Positions 31,611 through 39,158 of a stretch of 64,000 nt of DNA are shown here, piece after piece. Origin of the DNA: Tunturiibacter empetritectus (GTDB lineage: Bacteria; Acidobacteriota; Terriglobia; Terriglobales; Acidobacteriaceae); the NCBI RefSeq assembly GCF_013410875.1, contig NZ_JACCCU010000003.1, forward strand, positions 708,404 through 772,403. The letters run 5' to 3'. Position 1 is the stretch's first letter, and every line of letters starts with the position of its first letter. The notes under the pieces were generated by a model. That model had not been told where the DNA came from. It worked only from the letters and a program-made list of their open reading frames with translations, and did no database searches. A program made the position numbers and the translations under genes.

Positions 31611-32410
31611 CGCCAGGCGCGGCCGTAGAAGATGCCGGCGATGGCGGCGAGCAGAACGTAGCGCCAGTTGAAGTGCAGAGCGCGCTTGTTGAAGTGGGAG
31701 AGGCCGAAGAGTGCGCTGGTGAGGAGCAGAGCTTGCGTGCGGCCCAGGCGGCGTTCGAGTAGATTTTGCAGCCAACCGCGAAAGAAGAGCTCTTCCGGGA
31801 CTGCGATGAAGAGAAAGGTGAAGAGGTAGGCTCCGGCGAGTTGGGAGAGGCGCGGCCAATGTGGGTGGAAGTGGAGAAAGCTGAGGCTTAGACCTAGTGC
31901 GATGGCGATGGGGGTGAACAAGGCCCATTCGCGCAGGCCGATCGCGAAGTCGCGTAAGCGGATGCGCAGGTCGAAGCCGATGCCGCTTAATTCCCGAATA
32001 AATAGGAAGCCGTAGATGCCGGCGTTGAGCAGGATCATCTTGTTGAAGACGGCGAGATGGGGTGGCCATGCGGGCTCGAACCAGCGCAGGTCGACGGCAA
32101 GGCCGAGAGTGATGAGGACGAAGTAGTCTCGCCATGTGCCAGTTTGGTCTGGGTCGACCTGTTGGGCTTGATGCAGGAGGAGCGTGACGGCGATTGGGAG
32201 GAGGGCGTAGAGGGCGAACCAGTACCAATGAAAGCTCGATGCAGCGAGGCTTACGACGAGATAGGGGAGGCTCAGCGCTGAGGGTAGAGCGAGTCTGATG
32301 GAGGTGGGAAGACGGTGGATGCGTCGATGGAGGGCTTCGCCGAAGAAGGCTGCAGCGAGAAAGGGGATGAGGGTGAAGATGCCAGCGAAGATGTTGGCGG
32401 GGGTGAACAT
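31535..32410 (-). CDS. CPBP-family intramembrane glutamic endopeptidase
   Basis: 291 residues with about eight hydrophobic segments. All three family motifs are present: AVPEELFFRGWLQNLL (EE-x3-R), ALFGLSHFNKRA (F-x3-H) and LTHTTVDTLWSIWF (His in HTTVD). By family these residues form the active site, as in Rce1 and bacterial CAAX-processing/self-immunity proteins. The substrate is unknown. Its last 76 bp overlap the end of the convergent CPBP-like gene on the other strand. ATG at 32,408-32,410. Confidence 0.87.
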   Translation of the reverse strand: MFTPANIFAGIFTLIPFLAAAFFGEALHRRIHRLPTSIRLALPSALSLPYLVVSLAASSFHWYWFALYALLPIAVTLLLHQAQQVDPDQTGTWRDYFVLITLGLAVDLRWFEPAWPPHLAVFNKMILLNAGIYGFLFIRELSGIGFDLRIRLRDFAIGLREWALFTPIAIALGLSLSFLHFHPHWPRLSQLAGAYLFTFLFIAVPEELFFRGWLQNLLERRLGRTQALLLTSALFGLSHFNKRALHFNWRYVLLAAIAGIFYGRAWRQDRRVGASALTHTTVDTLWSIWFR

Positions 32411-32472
32411 CTGCTGGGTTTCAGTATAGGGAGGAGATGGTGGCTTGGCTCATTTCTTCTGAGAAAGACCGG

Positions 32473-32616
32473 TCCTGCCGGACGGGCCCACTGCGCTTGC
32501 CACCCCACGAACGAAGACCTGTTCGTGGGGCCCCCGATTCGGGCGGTCACTTCGTGACTTGTATACCTTTTCTTGGCTGATTGGAATGCCTGGTCCTCCC
32601 TTTGGTCGGAGAGGAC
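32473..32616. repeat. Dispersed modular palindromic repeat, copy 9 (with inserted hairpin module)
   Basis: TCCTGCCGGACGGGCCCACT, then CACCCCACGAACGAAGACC with TGTTCGTGGGGCCCCC as the inserted stem, GGTCACTTCGTGACTTGTAT, and TGGTCCTCCC with TTTGGTCGG. It lies between the CPBP gene start and ku. The inserted stem has co-varied with copies 2 and 8 (C-G to T-A style changes on both sides of the stem). Confidence 0.85.
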
Positions 32617-32730
32617 GATAAGAGCACTAATCAGCGCTCTTTGGTTTTAAGGCTTGTATTTGCGGGGTTTATGGTGATAAAAGCATCTTCCGGGCCTTTG
32701 TTTGCTTCCAATCCACTTGGAGAACCCTTT

Positions 32731-33630
32731 ATGCCGCGTCCGTACTGGTCAGGTCAGATACAGATCTCACTCGTTTCGTTTGGAGTCAAGCTGTTTACGG
32801 CGACCGAGTCGAAGAGCGAGATTCGTTTTCATCAGCTTAGCCGGAAGACCGGGGAGCGGATCAAACACCAGAAGGTCTCTTCTGGCGATGAGGGCAAGGT
32901 GGAGAGCTCGGACATTGTGAAGGGTTATGAGTACCGCAAGGGCGAGTACGTCGTGGTCGAGCCGGAGGAGATCGAGCAGATTCGAATTCCTTCCAAGCAT
33001 ACGATTGAGGTGACGCAGTTTGTCGATGAAGGCGAGCTTGATCCTGAGTTCTTCGAGAAGCCCTATTTTGTGGTGCCGGAGAATGATGTTCAGGCGGAGG
33101 CGTTCGCGGTGGTTCGCAAGGCTCTGCAGACGACGAAGAAGATTGCGCTGGGGAAGATTGCGTTTAGTGGGCGCGAGCACCTGGTGGCGGTTTCGGCTGG
33201 GACCGACGACAAGCTGCCGGGCATGATGGCTTACACGATGCGGTATGCGGAGGAGTTGCGGGATCCCAAGGAGTTCTTTGAAGACATCAAGAAGGTGGCG
33301 GTGGATGAGGATCAACTGTCGCTGGCGAAGGAGTTGATCAAGCGCAAGGCGTCGAAGTTCGAGCCGGAGAAGTTCAAGGATGAGTACGAGGCGGCGTTGC
33401 GCGAGATGGTTGAGGCGAAGGTGAAGCATGCGCCGATTCCGAAGGATGATCCTGCGCCAAAGTCTGGCAAGGTGATCAATTTGATGGATGCTCTGCGGAA
33501 GAGCGTGCAGAGTGATGAAGCGCCTGCGGCGAAGAAGAAGGCTCCGGCGAGAGCGACTGCTGCGGAGGCGCAGAAGGGCATCGAGCTGGTGAAGCCTGCG
33601 AAGGCATCCAAACCGCGTAAGTCGGCGTAG
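32731..33630 (+). CDS. ku: Ku protein (non-homologous end joining)
   Basis: 299 residues. A bacterial Ku homodimer threads on broken DNA ends and recruits LigD. It opens MPRPYWSGQIQISLVSFGVKL, with RFHQLSRKTGERIKHQKVS and KGEYVVVEPEEIEQI, then YFVVPENDVQAEAFAVVRKAL and SGREHLVAVSAGT, and EMVEAKVKHAP near the end. The tail is a Lys/Ala-rich extension (residues about 265-299), the DNA-binding kind seen in longer bacterial Ku proteins. GGAG lies 8 bases before the ATG. The gene is 8 bp upstream of ligD, so they form an operon. Confidence 0.96.
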   Translation: MPRPYWSGQIQISLVSFGVKLFTATESKSEIRFHQLSRKTGERIKHQKVSSGDEGKVESSDIVKGYEYRKGEYVVVEPEEIEQIRIPSKHTIEVTQFVDEGELDPEFFEKPYFVVPENDVQAEAFAVVRKALQTTKKIALGKIAFSGREHLVAVSAGTDDKLPGMMAYTMRYAEELRDPKEFFEDIKKVAVDEDQLSLAKELIKRKASKFEPEKFKDEYEAALREMVEAKVKHAPIPKDDPAPKSGKVINLMDALRKSVQSDEAPAAKKKAPARATAAEAQKGIELVKPAKASKPRKSA

Positions 33631-33638
33631 GGTGCGCC

Positions 33639-36515
33639 ATGGCTACGAGGAAGAGAGCCAAGACGAAGTCGGCGGTGTCTGCTGCTGATGCCGTGGATGA
33701 GCAGCTTGGACTCTATCGCTCGATGCGGGACTTCGAGGTTACGGGGGAGCCTAGCGGATCGGCGAAGAAGAAGTTCTTTAACGATCAGCCTCTGCCCTTC
33801 GTGATTCAGAAGCATGCGGCGACGCGGCTGCACTACGATTTTCGGCTTGGGTGGAATGGGGTGCTGAAGAGCTGGGCGGTGGCGAAGGGGCCGAGTTACG
33901 TCACGGCAGATAAGCGGCTGGCGGTTCAGGTGGAAGATCATCCGATCGACTATGGGGGCTTTGAGGGGATTATTCCGAAGGGCCAGTATGGTGGCGGCAC
34001 GGTGATGGTGTGGGATCAGGGGACGTGGGAGCCTCAGGCTGGGCATACCGATGTGGATGAGGGGCTGCGGACGGGGTCGCTGAAGTTCATTTTGCATGGG
34101 ACGAAGATGAAGGGGAAGTGGGCGCTGATTCGCATGGGGGGGAAGGCCGCGAATGAGAGTAAGCCGAACTGGTTGCTGATCAAAGAGCATGATGATTTCG
34201 AGCGCACGAAGGACGACGCGGCTGTGACGGACAAAGAGCCGGATAGTGTGGTGACGGGGCGGAGTCTCGAGGAGATTGCACGGAACGAAGATCATGTCTG
34301 GAACTCGAAGGAGACGGCGAAGGGGAATGCGTGGTATCGGAAAGACGCTGGGGCTGCGAGTGCGAGGGAGATCGTCGCGGAGAAAGCTTCGCCTGAGCCG
34401 GCGTCTGCCGATAAGCCTGCTAAGGCTCGCAGGTCGAAGAGTGTTGCCTGGGAGTTGAAGGTGCCGGAGGGTGCGCCGAAGGAAAGACTTCCGGAGTTTA
34501 TTACGCCGGAGCTGGCGTTGCAGGCTACGACTCCGCCGAGCGGTACTGGATGGCTGCATGAGTTAAAGCTGGATGGCTATCGCATTCAGGCTCGCAAGGA
34601 TGGCGACAAGGTTCAGCTACTGACTCGGACGGGGCTCGACTGGACGCATCGGATGAAGACGATTGCAGCTCTGGTGGGGAAGTTGCCGGTGGATCGGGTG
34701 ATTCTTGATGGCGAGGTTGTGGTGCTGGCAGAGAACGGGACGACGAGCTTCGCGGATCTGCAGGCGGCGTTTCAGGAGGGGGTGAAGAAGCCGCTCAGTT
34801 ACTTCGTGTTTGATCTGCTACATCTGAACGGGCATAACCTGCGGGGAGTGCCGCTGGCTGAGCGAAAGGGGCTGCTTGCTACGCTTCTAGAGGGCGACGG
34901 GGAGTTTCTGCGCTTCAATGAACATCTGGAGTCGGACGGGCTGGTGATCTTTGAAAAGGCTTGCGAGATGCATGTCGAGGGGATCGTCTCCAAACGCGCT
35001 GCCAGCAAATACTCGAGTGGTCGAGGGGGAAGTTGGCTGAAGGTGAAGTGCGTTCATGAGCAGGAGTTTGTGATCGGCGGGTTTACCTTGCCTTCGAATG
35101 GGACGCACGGAGTTGGGGCTCTGCTGCTGGGGTACTACGACGGCGGGAAGCTGATCTATGCGGGGAGGACTGGAACGGGTTTCACGCAGAAGACCCATCG
35201 TGTGCTGCGCAATCAGTTGGAAGAGCTGCGTGAGAAGGAGAATCCGTTTGAGAATTCTCCGGCTGAGGCACGTCGGGGAGCGAACTGGGTGAGGCCGGAG
35301 CTGGTGGCCCAGGTGAACTTTGCGACGTGGACTGCGGACAACCTGGTACGGCAGGCTTCGTTCAAAGGGCTGCGAGAGGATAAGCCTGCGAACGAGGTAC
35401 GACGGGAGGAGTTGACAGTCGCGGCCAGAGTGCGCGGGACGAAGAGCGCTTCCCATACTGCGTCGGTAGCGATTGCGGCGAAGACTGCTTCTGCAGAGAC
35501 GGCTCCTGCTCCAGCGAAGATGTCTGCCGCTAAGGCGACTGCTGCGAAGACAACTCCAACGAAGGCTGCGGCCGCGAAGAGTTCGGCTGTGAAGGATTCG
35601 AAGAAAGCGGCCTTGGAGTCTGCGCCGGTGCGGTTGACGCATCCTGAGAAGGTTTTGGATGTGGAGACGCAGCTTACGAAGCAGCAACTAGCTGACTATT
35701 ACTGGGCGATTGCGCCGCATATGCTGCCGTATATCGAGGGCCGTCCGGTGTCGCTGGTGCGTTGTCCGGATGGAAGTGAGAAGCCGTGTTTTTATCAGAA
35801 GCATGTGAACGCGATGCTGCCGCCGGGGATTACGGCGGTGGACGTGCCGGATAAGAAGACGGGGAAGATGGACCCGTACATTACGCTTTCGACGTCGGAG
35901 GCGCTGGCGGGGCTTGCGCAGATGGGCGTGCTGGAGGTGCATCCGTGGGGGTCGCGCAATGACGATCTTGAGCACCCGGATCGGATCATCATCGATCTTG
36001 ATCCGGATGCTGCGATTGCGTGGCCGAGGCTGGCTGATAGTGCTGGCGAGGTTCGTAGAGAGCTCAAGGAGCTTGGGCTGGAGAGCTTTTTGAAGAGCAC
36101 GGGAGGCAAGGGGCTGCATGTGGTAATTCCCTTTGAGCCTGAATACGACTGGGCGGTGATCAAGCAGTTTGCTCATGCGTTTGTGCTGAAGATGGAGAAG
36201 GATCAGCCGGGCCAGTATCTGACGAAGATGAGCAAGGCGGCGCGGAGGGACAGGATCTTTCTGGATTACCTGCGAAATGAACGCGGGGCGACGGCGGTGG
36301 CGGCTTTCTCTCCTCGGGCGCGTGCGGGAGCGGCGGTTTCGCTTCCGCTGGACTGGAGTGAGTTGAAGTCGGCGGAGCGGACGGCGGTTCGGGTTGCGGA
36401 TTTCGAACAGTGGCGCGGGCGGTTGAGTCGCGATCCGTGGAAGCAGTTTTCCGAGCTGCGGCAGCGGATCACGCCGAAGATGTTGGAGGCTTTGAAGATA
36501 TCTCAGGGGGCGTGA
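33639..36515 (+). CDS. ligD: Multifunctional DNA ligase D (3'-phosphoesterase, ligase, polymerase)
   Basis: 958 residues. Domains in order: 3'-phosphoesterase (residues about 20-200: FVIQKHAATRLHYDFRLGWNG, HPIDYGGFEGIIPKGQYGGG), ATP-dependent ligase (about 290-590: ELKLDGYRIQ with Lys310 as the adenylated residue, ILDGEVVVL, FDLLHLNGHNL, EGIVSKRAASKY, WLKVKC, and RPELVAQVNFATWT), an Ala/Lys-rich linker (about 600-660), and primase/polymerase (about 665-950: LTHPEKVLDVE, LVRCPDGSEKPCFYQKH, IIIDLDPD with the metal-binding Asp pair, LKSTGGKGLHVVIPF, KAARRDRIFLDYLRN). It repairs double-strand breaks with Ku, including end processing. Confidence 0.96.
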   Translation: MATRKRAKTKSAVSAADAVDEQLGLYRSMRDFEVTGEPSGSAKKKFFNDQPLPFVIQKHAATRLHYDFRLGWNGVLKSWAVAKGPSYVTADKRLAVQVEDHPIDYGGFEGIIPKGQYGGGTVMVWDQGTWEPQAGHTDVDEGLRTGSLKFILHGTKMKGKWALIRMGGKAANESKPNWLLIKEHDDFERTKDDAAVTDKEPDSVVTGRSLEEIARNEDHVWNSKETAKGNAWYRKDAGAASAREIVAEKASPEPASADKPAKARRSKSVAWELKVPEGAPKERLPEFITPELALQATTPPSGTGWLHELKLDGYRIQARKDGDKVQLLTRTGLDWTHRMKTIAALVGKLPVDRVILDGEVVVLAENGTTSFADLQAAFQEGVKKPLSYFVFDLLHLNGHNLRGVPLAERKGLLATLLEGDGEFLRFNEHLESDGLVIFEKACEMHVEGIVSKRAASKYSSGRGGSWLKVKCVHEQEFVIGGFTLPSNGTHGVGALLLGYYDGGKLIYAGRTGTGFTQKTHRVLRNQLEELREKENPFENSPAEARRGANWVRPELVAQVNFATWTADNLVRQASFKGLREDKPANEVRREELTVAARVRGTKSASHTASVAIAAKTASAETAPAPAKMSAAKATAAKTTPTKAAAAKSSAVKDSKKAALESAPVRLTHPEKVLDVETQLTKQQLADYYWAIAPHMLPYIEGRPVSLVRCPDGSEKPCFYQKHVNAMLPPGITAVDVPDKKTGKMDPYITLSTSEALAGLAQMGVLEVHPWGSRNDDLEHPDRIIIDLDPDAAIAWPRLADSAGEVRRELKELGLESFLKSTGGKGLHVVIPFEPEYDWAVIKQFAHAFVLKMEKDQPGQYLTKMSKAARRDRIFLDYLRNERGATAVAAFSPRARAGAAVSLPLDWSELKSAERTAVRVADFEQWRGRLSRDPWKQFSELRQRITPKMLEALKISQGA

Positions 36516-36654
36516 GTGTCGGCTCACCCGGAATCCCTGTTCGATAATGGACAGTTTGTTTCGATTGCGGACGAGGGGCGTTGCGCGGTTCGTTCTAAGT
36601 GATTGAAAGCATTTGATGAAGAATGGCCTTGCGGTTGCACTTAGACTCGGCGCA

Positions 36655-37914
36655 ATGGATATCTCCAGACCAGATATAAAGCAGAAGAAGATGCGTCGGC
36701 AGTGGATCGCGGGTGGCTGCGCCGTGGTGGTGCTTGCGGCGATTGGTTTTTTTGTGACGCGGTTGAAGCCTGCGGCGCCTGAGGTCGATCGGGCTACCGT
36801 GTGGACCGACACGGTGAAGCGTGGGCCGCTGCTGCGGCAGGTGCGTGGGCCGGGTTCGCTGGTTCCGCGGGAAGACAAGATTCGACTGATTCCCTCGGAG
36901 ACCGAGGCGACGGTGGTGCGGATTCGGGTGCTGCCAGGCGCAAAGGTTGAGCCGGACACGATTCTGATGGACCTGGTCGATCCGCAGCTGCAGCAGGAGT
37001 TGCTGGACGCGCAGCTGCAGATGAAGGGCGCAGAGGCGGACTACATCAATACGCGGGCGAAGGTGCAGAGCGATCTGATGGACCAGAAGGCCGCGGCGGC
37101 GACGGTGGGAGCGGATCATAATCAGGCTCAGCTGCAGGCGCAGACGGATAAGTCGTTGTTTGACCTGGGCGTGATCAGCGGGTTGACCTACAGCGCGTCG
37201 AAGGGCAAGGCCGATGAGCTGACGACGCGGAACGATCTTGAGAAGCAGCGGCTTACGTTGAATGAGAAGGCGATTGAGACGCAGCTTGCAGTGCAGCAGA
37301 CCAAGGTGGATCAGGCGAAGGCACTGCTTGGGTTGAAGCAGAAGCAGCTGGATGCGTTGAGCGTGCGGGCGGGGATCAGCGGTGTGCTGGTGGAGTTGCC
37401 GCACCAGGTGGGCGAGCATGTCGCTCCGGGAACGACGCTGGCAAAGGTGGTGCAGCCGGACCAGTTGAAGGCGAGTTTGAAGATTGCGGAGACGCAGGCG
37501 CGCGATATTCAGATTGGGCAGCCGGCTGAGGTGGATACGCATAACGGCGTGATCAACGGCAAGGTGATGCGAATTGATCCGGGGGTATTGAACGGAACGG
37601 TGACGGTTGACGTAGAGCTTGCTGGCGCTCTGCCGCAGGGCGCTCGACCGGACTTGAGTGTTGACGGAACGATCGACCTGGATCGGATGACGGACGTGCT
37701 GTATGTGGGACGTCCGGCGTTTGGGAATGAGAACAGCACGATCAGTTTGTTCAAGCTGGGACCGGACGGGAAGACGGCGGTAAGGGTTCCTGTGAAAGTT
37801 GGACGGGCCTCGGTAAACAGCATTCAGGTGCTGGAAGGGTTGCAGGATGGCGATACGGTGATTCTGTCGGACATGAGCCGGTGGGATAACACGGATCGGA
37901 TTCGCTTGAATTAG
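36655..37914 (+). CDS. HlyD/MacA-type periplasmic efflux adaptor
   Basis: About 419 residues. One N-terminal membrane anchor (WIAGGCAVVVLAAIGFFV), then a beta-barrel/lipoyl half (RGPGSLVPREDKIRLIPSETEATVVRIRVLPGAKVEPDTILMDL), a long coiled-coil hairpin (residues about 130-250: QLQQELLDAQLQMKGAEADY ... NDLEKQRLTLNEKAIET), the second lipoyl half (GISGVLVELPHQVGEHVAPGTTL) and a barrel/membrane-proximal end. ATG 36,655 gives the start I recall for this subfamily (MDISRPDIKQKK); ATG 36,616 and TTG 36,613 are alternatives. It would bridge the ABC permease and the TolC outer-membrane channel. First gene of a 10-kb operon. Confidence 0.9.
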   Translation: MDISRPDIKQKKMRRQWIAGGCAVVVLAAIGFFVTRLKPAAPEVDRATVWTDTVKRGPLLRQVRGPGSLVPREDKIRLIPSETEATVVRIRVLPGAKVEPDTILMDLVDPQLQQELLDAQLQMKGAEADYINTRAKVQSDLMDQKAAAATVGADHNQAQLQAQTDKSLFDLGVISGLTYSASKGKADELTTRNDLEKQRLTLNEKAIETQLAVQQTKVDQAKALLGLKQKQLDALSVRAGISGVLVELPHQVGEHVAPGTTLAKVVQPDQLKASLKIAETQARDIQIGQPAEVDTHNGVINGKVMRIDPGVLNGTVTVDVELAGALPQGARPDLSVDGTIDLDRMTDVLYVGRPAFGNENSTISLFKLGPDGKTAVRVPVKVGRASVNSIQVLEGLQDGDTVILSDMSRWDNTDRIRLN

Positions 37915-37953
37915 ACAGAGCCCAGGCGACGGCCGGGATAAAGGAGAGCAGGA

Positions 37954-38673
37954 ATGGCGATGGACACGATGATTCAGATTGAGGACTTGAAGAAGATCTT
38001 TTATACGGACGAGATTGAGACGCATGCGCTGTCGGGCGTGCATTTGAATATCAATCGCGGGGAGTATGTGGCGATGTCCGGGCCGTCGGGGTGCGGGAAA
38101 TCTACGCTGCTGTCGATCATCGGGTTGCTGGATACGCCGACTGGCGGACGGTATACGTTGAATGGCAAGGAAGTTGCCAACCTGAACTTTGCGGATCGCT
38201 CGCGGATTCGGAACCAGGAGATCGGGTTTATCTTTCAGAGCTTTAATCTGATTGGGGACCTGACGGTTGCGGAGAATGTGGAGCTGCCGTTGACCTACCG
38301 TGCGGGAATGCCGGCGACGGAGCGGAAGAAGAGAGTGCAGGAGTCGCTTGAGCGCGTGAACATGGCGCACCGGATGCGGCACTATCCGGCGCAGCTCTCG
38401 GGTGGTCAGCAGCAGAGGGTGGCGGTGGCTAGAGCTTTGGCGGGTTCACCATCGATTCTGCTGGCTGACGAGCCTACAGGAAATCTTGATTCGAAGAATG
38501 GCGAGGCTGTGATGAAGCTGTTGCAGGAGCTTCATGCAGAGGGCGCGACGATTTGTATGGTGACGCACGATCCGCGGTTCGCAGCACATGCGGAGCGGCA
38601 GGTGCACCTGTTTGACGGCAAGGTAGTGGCGGAGGGTGAGCTGAATCGGCTGTTAGCGGAGGTAGAGGGATGA
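37954..38673 (+). CDS. ABC transporter ATP-binding protein (MacB/LolD type), first of two
   Basis: 239 residues. Walker A GPSGCGKST, Q-loop FIFQSFN, signature LSGGQQQRVAVARAL, Walker B ILLADEPTGNLDS, H-loop MVTHD. AAAGGAGAG precedes the start. It would energise a MacB/FtsX-type permease such as the one at 39,159. A short coding stretch resembling a truncated permease overlaps its stop codon by ATGA. Confidence 0.95.
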   Translation: MAMDTMIQIEDLKKIFYTDEIETHALSGVHLNINRGEYVAMSGPSGCGKSTLLSIIGLLDTPTGGRYTLNGKEVANLNFADRSRIRNQEIGFIFQSFNLIGDLTVAENVELPLTYRAGMPATERKKRVQESLERVNMAHRMRHYPAQLSGGQQQRVAVARALAGSPSILLADEPTGNLDSKNGEAVMKLLQELHAEGATICMVTHDPRFAAHAERQVHLFDGKVVAEGELNRLLAEVEG

Positions 38674-38972
38674 TGGCGCTGATCGAGGACATGAGGCTGT
38701 TTCTCAAGCAGATGTGCGGGGCGGTTGGAATGTCGGGAACGGCGGCTAACGTGGTGCCGGTGGTTCTGCTTGGCATTGCGTTGAACGTTGCTGCTCTAGG
38801 CCTGGTGGCGAGTGTGCGGACAGCGAGGCAGCCGGTATGCCAGAGGACGACGCTGCGAGCCGCGGCGCAGACGGAGTGGAAGGTAGTGCGGACAGTGGTT
38901 TCGACCGTGAAGGCGATTGGACAGGCGCAGCGTAGAGTGTGTGCGGCGAGCGACTGGGTTGAGAGCCTTTAG
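38670..38972 (+). CDS. Small protein resembling the N-terminus of a MacB/FtsX permease
   Basis: 100 residues. The ATG overlaps the stop of the ATPase gene (ATGA), suggesting coupled translation. DMRLFLKQMCGAVG and LLGIALNVAALGLVASV align by eye with DVKYALRQLRKAPG and ALGIGANSAIFTLVHAV of the full permease at 39,159. After that one membrane segment the protein turns into a basic Val/Ala/Arg-rich sequence (TEWKVVRTVVSTVKAIG) unlike a permease. So it looks either like the remnant of a lost permease copy or a retained one-helix accessory peptide. No other function can be seen. Confidence 0.6.
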   Translation: MMALIEDMRLFLKQMCGAVGMSGTAANVVPVVLLGIALNVAALGLVASVRTARQPVCQRTTLRAAAQTEWKVVRTVVSTVKAIGQAQRRVCAASDWVESL

Positions 38973-39158
38973 CAAGAGGGCTGGAGTGGCGAGGTCGGAG
39001 CGCGTGTTTGGCGTACCGCTGCTGTGAGTTGCAGAGCTTTACTCGATGAGCTATTTCGCGGCTTCGGGCAGGTTGGTTTCTGGTCATCAAGGCGGTGCGA
39101 CAACGAAGGCGCTGACTGCGAGTCGCCGATTTAATGTGCGCAATGGAATGGAGCAAGG

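Noticed and set aside
36516..36654. Sigma-54 (-24/-12) promoter before the efflux operon
   Set aside because: The nearest GG...GC pairs have a 12-base rather than 10-base gap.
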